This document shows positions 16,979-25,769 of a stretch of DNA of 64,000 nt, one piece after another; the stretch's first letter is position 1; every line of letters begins with the position of its first letter. The stretch is from Devosia aquimaris (lineage in GTDB: Bacteria; Pseudomonadota; Alphaproteobacteria; Rhizobiales; Devosiaceae). Made by a program: the position numbers and the translations under genes. The notes beneath the pieces were generated by a model. That model was given only the letters and a program-made list of their open reading frames with translations, was not told the origin of the DNA and did no database searches. The stretch covers positions 744,001 through 808,000 of the forward strand of contig NZ_JAIEZN010000002.1 in NCBI RefSeq assembly GCF_020169335.1, in the 5' to 3' direction.

Positions 16979-18295
16979 ATGCTCAAGAAGGGTTTTCTGA
17001 CCACCGTGGCGGCACTGTCGCTGGTGGCCGCCGCCGCTATCCCGGCCCGGGCCGAAGTGACGTTCATGTATGCCGAGTGGATCTCCGCCCTGGTCGAGCC
17101 CGGCATCAAGGCGTTCGAGGAAGAGACTGGCGAGACCGTCAAGGCGATCAAGCTGCCCGGCCAGGGCTATGACCAGCGCATCGCGCTCGACCTGGCAGCC
17201 GGCACAGCCGCTGACGTCAATCTGATGGACAGCTTCATGGTCTCCGAGCTGGCGTCGTCCGGCTATCTTGAGCCGCTCGATGACCTCCTCGCCGGCTGGG
17301 ACCAGTACCAGTATTACCTCAAGGGCCTGCTCGAAGTCGCCTCCTACCAGGGCCACGTCTATGCCCTGCCGACCGACACCGACGTGCGCATGCTTTGGTA
17401 CGACAAGTCCAATTTCGAAAAGGCCGGCATTGCCATGCCGTGGGAGCCCAAGACCTGGGCCGACATTCTCGACGCTGCCCAGAAACTCAAGGATGCGGGC
17501 GTTCAGTATCCCTTCCAGTTGCCGGCCGGCACCAAGCAGGCTGAAGCGGCCACCATGCAGGGCGTCTACATGGCGCTGCTCGGCGCCGACAAGCCCGAAG
17601 GCGACCGCAATCGCCTGCTCAACCGCGAAACCGGCCAGTGGATCGGCGATAGCCCGGCACTCCGCCGCACCTTTGATCTTTACCACCAGGTCTATGTCGA
17701 CAAGCAGCTCAACCCGGCTGACCTGAACTACGCCACCGATATCGGTGCGGCGGTTCGCGCGGCTCTGGCCAATGACCAGCTCGGCATCCTGGCGAGTGGG
17801 TCTTGGGAAGATGCGTGCCTGTGGGATTGCAACAATCCGCCCAGTCGCGAAGATCGCGATGCGCAGGTTGGCTGGACGCCCTGGCCCGGTTCGGGCGAGC
17901 CTGGCGCCAAGACCACGACCAACATCTCGGGTGGCTGGACCATTGGCATCAATGCCAATGCTGCAGACAAGGACATGGCGTTCAAGCTGGTGACCTCGAT
18001 CTTTGACGAGGGCAATTTCAAGGCCTGGACCCTGGCCAACCACCGCATGGCCGTGCGCACCGATATCTCGGAATCGCCCGAATACACCGCTGATCCGTTC
18101 CTCGCCAAGGCGACGGCCCTGGCTGCCGACACCACGGGTCGTGACACCGTTCCGGGCTACCAGACGGTCTCGGCCCTCATCCAGCAGGCGACCGCTGACA
18201 TTCTTGATGGCGCATCGGTCGATGACGTCATCCAGGAATACCACGACGCGCTGGTTGATGAGTTCGGCGCCGACAAGGTCATGACCTACGAATAA
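16979..18295 (+). CDS. ABC sugar transporter substrate-binding protein
   Basis: 438 residues: a signal peptide ending near IPARA (about residue 23) and a family 1 extracellular solute-binding fold (ETGETVKAIKLPGQGYDQRIALDLAAGTAADV, WYDKSNFEKAGI, WEPKTWADILDAA). It delivers an oligosaccharide or glycoside to the two permeases downstream. It is the first gene of an operon with two permeases, GH38 mannosidase and ATPase, so a mannose-containing ligand is likely. Two stable hairpins follow the stop, which would let this gene be expressed above the rest. Confidence 0.92.
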   Translation: MLKKGFLTTVAALSLVAAAAIPARAEVTFMYAEWISALVEPGIKAFEEETGETVKAIKLPGQGYDQRIALDLAAGTAADVNLMDSFMVSELASSGYLEPLDDLLAGWDQYQYYLKGLLEVASYQGHVYALPTDTDVRMLWYDKSNFEKAGIAMPWEPKTWADILDAAQKLKDAGVQYPFQLPAGTKQAEAATMQGVYMALLGADKPEGDRNRLLNRETGQWIGDSPALRRTFDLYHQVYVDKQLNPADLNYATDIGAAVRAALANDQLGILASGSWEDACLWDCNNPPSREDRDAQVGWTPWPGSGEPGAKTTTNISGGWTIGINANAADKDMAFKLVTSIFDEGNFKAWTLANHRMAVRTDISESPEYTADPFLAKATALAADTTGRDTVPGYQTVSALIQQATADILDGASVDDVIQEYHDALVDEFGADKVMTYE

Positions 18296-18307
18296 TCCGT
18301 CTCCCAG

Positions 18308-18337
18308 GTGACGCCCGCACTGTCCTCCGGGCGTCAC
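18308..18337 (+). terminator. First stem-loop after the binding-protein gene
   Basis: GTGACGCCCG / CGGGCGTCAC forms a perfect 10-bp stem with a 10-base loop, 12 bases after the stop. There is no T-tract, so it probably protects the upstream mRNA end rather than terminating. Confidence 0.6.
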
Positions 18338-18338
18338 G

Positions 18339-18379
18339 AAAGGGGTGCCGCGACCGCAAGGTCGCGACACCCTTTATTT
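18339..18379 (+). terminator. Second stem-loop with T-rich tail (partial intrinsic terminator)
   Basis: GGGTGCCGCGACC and GGTCGCGACACCC pair with one mismatch around a GCAA tetraloop; the stem extends with AAA/TTT and is followed by TTTATTTG. Placed between the binding-protein and permease genes, it should attenuate read-through. Confidence 0.8.
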
Positions 18380-18453
18380 GACCGAACGGCGCACATTTCG
18401 CGCCCGAGTCAGGCTTTGCTCGACCGACCATTGTCGCCAGTGAGGGATCCGTA

Positions 18454-19344
18454 ATGAAGAACCAGTCCAATCCCTGGCTCACCAGCAATCTTTTTGTCCT
18501 GGCGCTGGGCATGTTGCCGGCAGCGCTGCTGATCGGCGTGCTGCTCTATTTCACGGCCTGGGCCTTCGCATTCAGCTTCACAGATCTGGCCCTTGTGGGG
18601 CGCAAGTCCGTGGAATGGAGCTGGGTGGGCCTACAGAATTTCGAGCGCCTGTTTACCCGCAAGGGCTTCCTGGACGCGCTCTGGACCACGGTTATCTTTG
18701 TTTTCTTCTCCGCCATTGTCGGCCAGTCGGTGCTGGGCTTCCTGTTGGCGGCCACCCTGCGTGGTACCAGATCGGGCATTCGCAGCGTGGTCGAAGTCTG
18801 CATCATGCTCGGCTGGCTGCTGCCTGATATCGTGGCTGCCTTTCTGTGGTCGGCCACCACTAGCCAGACCGGCCTGATCAACGCCCTGATCGTGGTGCCG
18901 CTCGGTTTCCCGCCCATCAATTTCATCAATGACTATGCGCTGCCCGTAGTCATCGTCGCCAACGTCTGGAAGGGCACCGCCTGGTCTTACCTGCTGTTCT
19001 CGGCGGCCCTGGATTCGGTGTCTCGTGAGGTGATTGAAGCCGCCAAGGTCGATGGCGCAACGCCCTTCCAGCGCATCTGGCTGGTCATGTTGCCCATCAT
19101 CCGGCCGCACATCGCCACCAACATGCTCTTCATCACCATCTGGACCTTCACCTACTTCCCGCTGATCTTCGCGATGACCGGCGGTGGTCCTGGCCGGCAG
19201 ACCGAAACCCTGGCCGTCTTCCTCTACAACCAGAGCTTTGCGCGCGGCAATCTGGGCTTCGGTAGCGCCATTTCGGTGGCCATGCTGGCCATCGTCGGTG
19301 TGCTTTCCATCTTCTATCTGCGCCTGCTGCGGGAGCCCAAGTAA
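18454..19344 (+). CDS. ABC sugar transporter permease (MalF/UgpA type)
   Basis: 296 residues with six hydrophobic segments and the EAA loop near residue 190 (EVIEAAKVDGATPFQRIWLVMLPIIRP), which contacts the ATPase. It forms the membrane channel with the next permease. The following gene begins directly after its stop. Confidence 0.92.
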   Translation: MKNQSNPWLTSNLFVLALGMLPAALLIGVLLYFTAWAFAFSFTDLALVGRKSVEWSWVGLQNFERLFTRKGFLDALWTTVIFVFFSAIVGQSVLGFLLAATLRGTRSGIRSVVEVCIMLGWLLPDIVAAFLWSATTSQTGLINALIVVPLGFPPINFINDYALPVVIVANVWKGTAWSYLLFSAALDSVSREVIEAAKVDGATPFQRIWLVMLPIIRPHIATNMLFITIWTFTYFPLIFAMTGGGPGRQTETLAVFLYNQSFARGNLGFGSAISVAMLAIVGVLSIFYLRLLREPK

Positions 19345-20160
19345 ATGGAATCCAACCCCACGCATTCGCGCCTGACGGCCATTGCATTGACCTTCATGGC
19401 CGTCATCTGGGTGAGCCCGTTCTCCTGGCTGATCCTGAATGCCTTCAACACGGCCTCGACCGGGCAACTCGAGATTCCCCGCTCGGTGGGTCTCGACAAT
19501 TTCGCCATGGCCATAAGTGGCAATGCCGGCCGGCAGTTCCTCAACTCCATGCTGATCGCTGCCGGCACCGCAACGCTCAGCGTGCTGGTCGGTATTTCGG
19601 CAGCCTATCCGCTGTCGCGCCTGCGCATTCCCGGGCGCAATGCCTTTCTGTGGACGCTCGTGCTGCTGCGCATGTTGCCCTCGGCTGGCGTGCTGGTGCC
19701 GCTCTATTTCGCGGCCCAGCGCGGCGGACTCCTCAACCAGTTGGGGGTCATCATCGCGCTGACCATTCTCAACCTGCCGTTCACGCTGCTGCTGCTCAAG
19801 AACTTCTTTGACACCGTGCCGATCGAGCTGGAGGAGGCAGCCTATGTCGAAGGTGCCACGCTGTTCCAGATCGTCACCCGCATCGTGCTGCCCATGTCCC
19901 GGGCCGGCATTGCCGTGGTCTGGTTCTTCAGCTTCACCGGCGCCTGGAACGAGTTCCTTTTGCCGCTGATCTTTGCCCGCGTGCAGGATGCCTTCCCCAT
20001 GTCGGTGGGTCTCTACGCCGCCTTCGGCCAGCAGGGGGCCATCAACTACGGCTTCCTCACGGCCTATTCCATCATCTACGCAGCGCCGGCGGTCGGCGTC
20101 TATTTCTTGCTGCGGCGAAACATGAACACAGGGTTCGCCGGCGTCGGAGTCAAAGGATGA
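19345..20160 (+). CDS. ABC sugar transporter permease (MalG/UgpE type)
   Basis: 271 residues with six hydrophobic segments and an EAA loop (LEEAAYVEGATLFQIVTRIVLPMSRAG). It starts on the base after the first permease stop and overlaps the mannosidase start (ATGA), so the three are translationally coupled. Confidence 0.92.
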   Translation: MESNPTHSRLTAIALTFMAVIWVSPFSWLILNAFNTASTGQLEIPRSVGLDNFAMAISGNAGRQFLNSMLIAAGTATLSVLVGISAAYPLSRLRIPGRNAFLWTLVLLRMLPSAGVLVPLYFAAQRGGLLNQLGVIIALTILNLPFTLLLLKNFFDTVPIELEEAAYVEGATLFQIVTRIVLPMSRAGIAVVWFFSFTGAWNEFLLPLIFARVQDAFPMSVGLYAAFGQQGAINYGFLTAYSIIYAAPAVGVYFLLRRNMNTGFAGVGVKG

Positions 20161-23100
20161 CCTATTCCAACCCCCTCTCGTCCAAACTCGGACTGCTCGA
20201 CGACGATCTCAAGATGGAAGGCAAGCTGCTCCGGCTGTGCTCCGATCTCGAGCAAAAAATCCTGACGCCCATCGCCGATGCGCCCTTCCAATGGCATGTG
20301 CAGCGCGCTGATGTGACGACCGAGGCCGCGTTGGCCGATGACTGGCGCGCCTGGGAACAGTTCGGCAGCCATTCGGTGTGGGCCAAGAAGCAGGGCCACA
20401 CCTGGTTCGCCGCCGAGGTCGAAGTGCCCGCCGCGGCCGCCGGCAAGACCTTTGTGCTCAAGTTCACCAGCCAGTGGCAGGATCGTCCTGGCTCGACCGA
20501 TCCGCAGTGCCTGGCCTATATCGATGGCAAGATCGCCCAGGCGCTTGATGGCAACCACACCGAACTGGTCATCGAACGGAAGGCCAAGCCGGGCAGCAAG
20601 CATACGCTGCTGGTCAATGCCTTCACTTTCTTTGATCGCCCGCTTGTGGGTTTCAAGGTCGAGTTCTTCACCCGCAACGAGCGCGTCGAGAAGCTCTATT
20701 ATGACCTGATGACGCCGCTCGAAGTGGCCGTGCGCCTGCAGCAGCAGGATCCCCGTCGCCACGCCATTCTCAACATCGTCGAGCGGGCGCTGCGTGCCCT
20801 CGACCGCCGTGATGGCAATGTCGCGGGCCTTGAGGCTTCGCTGGGTGCTGCCGAAAAGATCGCCGCCGAAGTCTACGCCCTGGTCGATACGGAAACACAG
20901 CCGCAGATCACCGCGGTGGGCTCCACGCACCTCGATGTTGGCTGGCTCTGGCGCGTCATGCACACCCGCGACAAGACCGGTCGGTCCTTTGCCACGGTGC
21001 TCAACCTGATGGAAGAGTACCCCGAATTTGTCTTCATGTATAACCAGTCGGTGCTCTTCGACTTCATCAAGAAAGACTATCCCGAGCTGTGGGCGCGGCT
21101 GCTCAAGCGCGTCAAATCCGGGCAGTTCGAGATCGAAGGCGCCATGTGGGTGGAGCCGGACGTCAATATCGTCTCGGGTGAATCCCTGGTGCGCCAGATC
21201 ATGCGCGGCCGCCGCTTCCACCTCGAAAACTTCGGCGTCGACCCCAAGACGGTCTGGCTCCCCGACACTTTCGGCTATTCGGCCAACCTGCCCCAGGTGA
21301 TGGACAAGTCGGGCCTCAAATATTTCGTCACCAGCAAGCTGAGCTGGAACGACACCGACCGCTTCCCCTATGACAGCTTCCATTGGCGCGGCATCGACGG
21401 CACCGTGACCAAGGCGCAGTTGATCACCGCCCAGCGCTTCGAGAGCGAGCAGATCTTCACCACCTATAACGGCGATTTGTCGGTCTCCGAGACCATGGGC
21501 GCCTGGAAACGCTATGAGCCCAAGGCGGCGCACAGTGAAGTGGTCATGAGCTATGGCTATGGCGACGGCGGCGGCGGCCCCACCCGCGCCATGATCGAGC
21601 GCGGCATTCGCCTCGAACGCGGCATTCCGGGCGCGCCCCGCGTCAAGCTCGAGGGCATCGTGCCTTTCCTCGAGCGTCTGGGCGCCCATATGGATGCCCC
21701 CGATTCCCGCTTCCCCACCTGGAATGGCGAGCTCTATCTCCAGTACCATCGGGGCACGTTGACCTCGGTGGCCAAGAACAAGGCCAACAACCGCAACGCC
21801 GAGCGCAAGCTGCGCGAACTGGAGTTCCTGGGCATGATGGCGCTGGCCCAGTCCGGTGCGGCCTATCCGGTCGATGTGCTCGCCCAGTTCTGGGAGCTCG
21901 TGCTGATCAACCAGTTCCACGATATCCTGCCCGGCACCTCCATCCCCGAGGTCTACGCCGACAGCGACGCGGAATATGATCAGATCTTCTCCACCCTGAA
22001 TTCTCACAACGGCCCCTGGCACACGGCTGCCCAGGCGTTCGCCAAGCCCGGCACCGAACAGCTGCGCCTGTTCAATTTCACGGGCCAGCAGCGTTCTGGC
22101 CTGGTGGTGTTGGGCAGTGAGCCGAGCCTTGCCGGCACGGCGCTCGCCAGTGCCGGGGCCAATCATCCCGTGCAGCGTCTCGTTGGTGCCGCTGGCGAGA
22201 CCAGCTACGCAGCCCCGGTTGCTGCAATTGCCCCGCTCGGCTGGACAGCAGCGCAACTGGTGCAGGGCGATGGCGGCAAGGCCAAATCGAGCCTCACTGT
22301 CTCGGCAACCAACCTCGAGAACGACCTGCTCAAGGTGACCCTCGATGCCGCTGGCGAAATCATCTCGGTCTTCGACAAGACCCGCCAGCGCGAGACACTG
22401 GCCGCCGGTGCTCGCGCCAACCGCCTCATCGCCTATGAAGACAAGTCGATGGAATGGGACGCCTGGGACATCGATCGCTATTTCGAGGAACAGTTCTGGC
22501 CGCTCGCCGATGGCAAGTCCGTCGTGAGCGTTGTCGAAACCGGTCCGCATCGCGCCGCCATCCGTGTCGAGCGCAGCTACCAGTCGTCCAAAATTGTCCA
22601 GGTCATCTCCCTGGCCGCTGGCGAACGGCAGGTGGAGTTCGACACCTTCATCGACTGGCATGAGCGCCACACCGTGCTCAAGGCGCAGTTCCCCTTCGAT
22701 CTCAACACCTCGGAGATCCGCTCAGAAATCCAGTTCGGCCACGTCAAGCGGCCCACTCATCGCAATACCAGCTGGGACAAGGCGCGTTTCGAGGCCTCGA
22801 TGCACCGCTGGGTTGATCTGAGCGAGACCGATTTCGGCATCGCACTGCTCAACGACAGCAAATATGCCTATGACTGCATCGAACAATCGGTGCGCCTGAC
22901 GCTGGTGCGCGGCTCGACGTTCCCCGACCCGCAGGCCGACATCGGCGAGCATCGCATCCGTTATGCAATGTTCGTGCATGATGGGGTGACCGATCTGGCC
23001 GAAGTTCACCGCGCTGCCGAGCGTTTCAACAATCCGGTTGCCGTCATTGGTACGCTCGCCCCGGCCAAGGCGCTGGCCGCCGAGCTCCCCAGCTTCAGCT

Positions 23101-23357
23101 TCGCCCAGGTTGACTGCAACAACGTCACCCTGGAGACGGTCAAGAAGGCCGAAAAATCAAACGCGGCCGTGTTGCGCGTGTTCGAACACGCCAATATCCG
23201 CGCACAGGCGACCATCACCTTCGGGGTCAAGGTCAAGTCGGTGCGCAAGGTCAACCTGATGGAGGAGCAGCCCAGCAAGCCCCTCAAGCTGACGAACAAC
23301 AGCGTGACCCTGGCGCTGCGGCCGTTCGAAATCGCCACCCTGCTGATCGAAACCTGA
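20157..23357 (+). CDS. alpha-mannosidase, glycoside hydrolase family 38
   Basis: 1066 residues, normal for bacterial GH38. The zinc ligands are in STHLDVGWLWR (His about 258, Asp about 260) and the catalytic nucleophile Asp is at about 370 in WLPDTFGYSANLPQ. SYGYGDGGGGPTR and NQFHDILPGTSIPE are further family motifs, and the C-terminal third is the beta-sandwich domain. No signal peptide is seen, so it probably hydrolyses imported alpha-mannosides in the cytoplasm. It is embedded in the sugar ABC operon, overlapping the upstream permease and 10 bases before the ATPase gene. Confidence 0.94.
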   Translation: MTYSNPLSSKLGLLDDDLKMEGKLLRLCSDLEQKILTPIADAPFQWHVQRADVTTEAALADDWRAWEQFGSHSVWAKKQGHTWFAAEVEVPAAAAGKTFVLKFTSQWQDRPGSTDPQCLAYIDGKIAQALDGNHTELVIERKAKPGSKHTLLVNAFTFFDRPLVGFKVEFFTRNERVEKLYYDLMTPLEVAVRLQQQDPRRHAILNIVERALRALDRRDGNVAGLEASLGAAEKIAAEVYALVDTETQPQITAVGSTHLDVGWLWRVMHTRDKTGRSFATVLNLMEEYPEFVFMYNQSVLFDFIKKDYPELWARLLKRVKSGQFEIEGAMWVEPDVNIVSGESLVRQIMRGRRFHLENFGVDPKTVWLPDTFGYSANLPQVMDKSGLKYFVTSKLSWNDTDRFPYDSFHWRGIDGTVTKAQLITAQRFESEQIFTTYNGDLSVSETMGAWKRYEPKAAHSEVVMSYGYGDGGGGPTRAMIERGIRLERGIPGAPRVKLEGIVPFLERLGAHMDAPDSRFPTWNGELYLQYHRGTLTSVAKNKANNRNAERKLRELEFLGMMALAQSGAAYPVDVLAQFWELVLINQFHDILPGTSIPEVYADSDAEYDQIFSTLNSHNGPWHTAAQAFAKPGTEQLRLFNFTGQQRSGLVVLGSEPSLAGTALASAGANHPVQRLVGAAGETSYAAPVAAIAPLGWTAAQLVQGDGGKAKSSLTVSATNLENDLLKVTLDAAGEIISVFDKTRQRETLAAGARANRLIAYEDKSMEWDAWDIDRYFEEQFWPLADGKSVVSVVETGPHRAAIRVERSYQSSKIVQVISLAAGERQVEFDTFIDWHERHTVLKAQFPFDLNTSEIRSEIQFGHVKRPTHRNTSWDKARFEASMHRWVDLSETDFGIALLNDSKYAYDCIEQSVRLTLVRGSTFPDPQADIGEHRIRYAMFVHDGVTDLAEVHRAAERFNNPVAVIGTLAPAKALAAELPSFSFAQVDCNNVTLETVKKAEKSNAAVLRVFEHANIRAQATITFGVKVKSVRKVNLMEEQPSKPLKLTNNSVTLALRPFEIATLLIET

Positions 23358-23367
23358 GGAGATTCCC

Positions 23368-24423
<1,056 letters not shown>

Positions 24424-24495
24424 CCAATTGCGTTGAGATCAGCTCGTCATGGCCCGGCCGCATCCTGGCCATGCCGCGCTGATCCTGCGCATCTC

Positions 24496-24831
24496 CTAGC
24501 GGCCGAAGGGTTCCTTCGCCTTGGCTTCTGGCCCGGGCAACTCCACAGCATCAAGCGTCTCGCGCAGCTGTGCGCTGGGCGTGAACACCACGGTCTGGCG
24601 CGGCGATATCTTGTGCTCCTCGCCCGTGCGGGGATTGCGCCCCAGGCGCTCAGCGCGCTTGCGCACCTGAAACGATCCGAATGCCGTCAATTTGACATTC
24701 TCGCCATCCATCAGGGCGGCAGCCATATGGGCGAACATGCTGTCCACAAATGGCGCGATGTCGGACTTGTGCATCCCCGTCCGCCGCGCCGCTGCTTCCG
24801 CGAGCATCGCCCGCGTGATTGTCTTACTCAA
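24496..24831 (-). CDS. HU/IHF-family DNA-binding protein (IHF-alpha-like)
   Basis: 111 residues with the DNABII fold: KLTAFGSFQVRKRAERLGRNPRTGEEHKISPRQTVVFTPS carries the beta-arm region, with an Arg-Asn-Pro tip that intercalates DNA. GRNPRTGEE resembles IHF-alpha more than HU. A tail of about 15 residues (LPGPEAKAKEPFGR) extends beyond the fold. It starts with TTG, fixed by GGAGGG nine bases upstream. It is monocistronic and divergent from rirA. Whether it is the main IHF-alpha or a paralogue cannot be told here. Confidence 0.82.
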   Translation of the reverse strand: MSKTITRAMLAEAAARRTGMHKSDIAPFVDSMFAHMAAALMDGENVKLTAFGSFQVRKRAERLGRNPRTGEEHKISPRQTVVFTPSAQLRETLDAVELPGPEAKAKEPFGR

Positions 24832-24905
24832 CGTCGATAACCCTCCCAGTCTTTAAATCCATTAGCAGAATTTAAATCGCTGTCCAGTGGCAACCGACTG
24901 CTATT

Positions 24906-24930
24906 AAATATGAATGACTGCATCATGTTT
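24906..24930. promoter_or_regulatory. Iron-box (RirA-type IRO) upstream of rirA
   Basis: AAATATGA-N9-TCATGTTT contains the TGA-N9-TCA core described for RirA iron-responsive operators and matches the element at 25518 in 15 of 16 arm positions. It ends two bases before a TTGACA -35 box. Confidence 0.6.
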
Positions 24931-24932
24931 CG

Positions 24933-24960
24933 TTGACATAGCTTAGAATGGTTATAAGAT
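24933..24960 (+). promoter_or_regulatory. Probable rirA promoter
   Basis: A consensus TTGACA (24933-24938) is followed after 16 bases by TAAGAT (24955-24960), about 80 bases before the chosen rirA start. The -10 match is moderate. Confidence 0.45.
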
Positions 24961-25041
24961 ACGGGCGCGGCATCGATCTGGATCGGTGCGTTTATTTGGC
25001 GTGTTCGAGTCGCCCCGGTGGCGACCGCTAAGAGGTTCAAT

Positions 25042-25503
25042 GTGCGTCTGACCCGTCAGTCCAACTATGCCATCCGTACCCTGGTCTATTGTGCCGTCAA
25101 CGAGCCGGACCTCAGCCGGGTGGCCGACGTGGCCAAGGCCTACAACATCTCCGAACTCTTCCTGTTCAAGCTGATCAAGCCGCTGGTCGAGGCTGGGCTG
25201 CTGGCGACCGTGCGCGGTCGACATGGCGGCATTCGATTGGGCAAGAAGGCCGAAGACATCACCCTGCTCGATATCATCCGGCTGACCGAAGAGAGCTTCG
25301 CGCTGGCCGAGTGCTTCGAGGATGGCTCTGATTGCCCTCTGGTGGGGGAGTGCGACCTCAATGGCGCGCTGCGTGAAGCGCTCGGCGCATTCTTTGAGGT
25401 CCTGGCGGGCTATACCGTGGCTGACCTTGCCAGCAAGAAGCGCTCGATCCGGGATCGCCTGGGCCTGACGGCGATCGAGGCTGTGTCCGCGCCCATGCAC
25501 TGA
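25042..25503 (+). CDS. rirA: Rrf2-family iron-responsive regulator RirA
   Basis: About 153 residues with an Rrf2 winged helix (VADVAKAYNISELFLFKLIKPLVEAGLLATVRGRHGG) and three conserved Cys at about 91, 98 and 104 (AECFEDGSDCPLVGEC) that bind an Fe-S cluster. SELFLFK and the ITLLDIIRLTEESFALAECFEDG stretch closely match rhizobial RirA, which represses iron-uptake genes when iron is plentiful. The frame opens at a GTG at 25018, but AAGAGG at 25030-25035 favours the GTG at 25042, giving the canonical MRLTRQSNYA start. Confidence 0.88.
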   Translation: MRLTRQSNYAIRTLVYCAVNEPDLSRVADVAKAYNISELFLFKLIKPLVEAGLLATVRGRHGGIRLGKKAEDITLLDIIRLTEESFALAECFEDGSDCPLVGECDLNGALREALGAFFEVLAGYTVADLASKKRSIRDRLGLTAIEAVSAPMH

Positions 25504-25517
25504 GGGTACCGTCAAAC

Positions 25518-25542
25518 AAATATGAGTTTGACAATCATATTT
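25518..25542. promoter_or_regulatory. Perfect iron-box palindrome (RirA-type IRO) downstream of rirA
   Basis: AAATATGA-N9-TCATATTT, a perfect 8-bp inverted repeat with the TGA-N9-TCA core, overlaps the TTGACA -35 box at 25528. An overlapping inverted repeat GTCAAAC-N8-GTTTGAC spans 25511-25532. Position over the -35 box suggests repression when bound. Confidence 0.68.
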
Positions 25543-25556
25543 AATCGTGCTCTAGT
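25528..25556 (+). promoter_or_regulatory. Promoter for the leader RNA / ABC-F gene
   Basis: TTGACA (25528-25533), a 17-base spacer, and TCTAGT (25551-25556). It reads into the leader that ends at the terminator at 25645-25687. Confidence 0.6.
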
Positions 25557-25562
25557 CTGAGC

Positions 25563-25685
25563 CATCGAACGCGCACGTCCTGAGCCCTTGCGGACTCAAC
25601 TGGATGTCGCGTCGACAGGCGGGGCTTGCTGCTGCCGTCTCCCCAGGCCGGCCCGGGTCCTCAACGCCCTGGTCGGCCTTTTTAT
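25563..25685 (+). ncRNA. Candidate iron-responsive small RNA or attenuator leader
   Basis: The region between a good promoter (25528-25556) and a strong intrinsic terminator (25645-25687) would give a transcript of about 120 nt with no gene on it. It contains a short TGAG...CTCA stem and a pyrimidine-rich, potentially single-stranded GCCGTCTCCCC (25635-25644) just before the terminator, the kind of anti-Shine-Dalgarno sequence used by alphaproteobacterial sRNAs. The promoter carries a RirA-type box. Alternatively it is the leader of the ABC-F gene 85 bases downstream, controlled by attenuation. I do not recognise it as a known RNA family. Confidence 0.5.
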
Positions 25686-25687
25686 TT
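25645..25687 (+). terminator. Strong intrinsic terminator upstream of ABC-F gene
   Basis: AGGCCGGCC pairs with GGTCGGCCT (one G-T pair), extended by GGG/CCC past a mismatch, with a 9-base loop and a TTTTTATTTG tail. Confidence 0.88.
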
Positions 25688-25769
25688 GTGATGTCACGCC
25701 AACCGGGCAGGGCCCATAGTCCCGCGAACCAGCTTCCCTTTGCCTCTCGGCTATGCTCTATCCGCCAAC

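Noticed and set aside
20100..22670. Very long open frame on the minus strand across the alpha-mannosidase gene
   Set aside because: It is the antisense shadow of a clearly recognisable GH38 gene; its composition is typical of G+C-rich mirror frames and it has no domain motifs.
24448..24473. CATGGCC / GGCCATG hairpin after the sugar ATPase gene
   Set aside because: A 7-bp stem with a 12-base loop and no T-tract; too weak to call a terminator.
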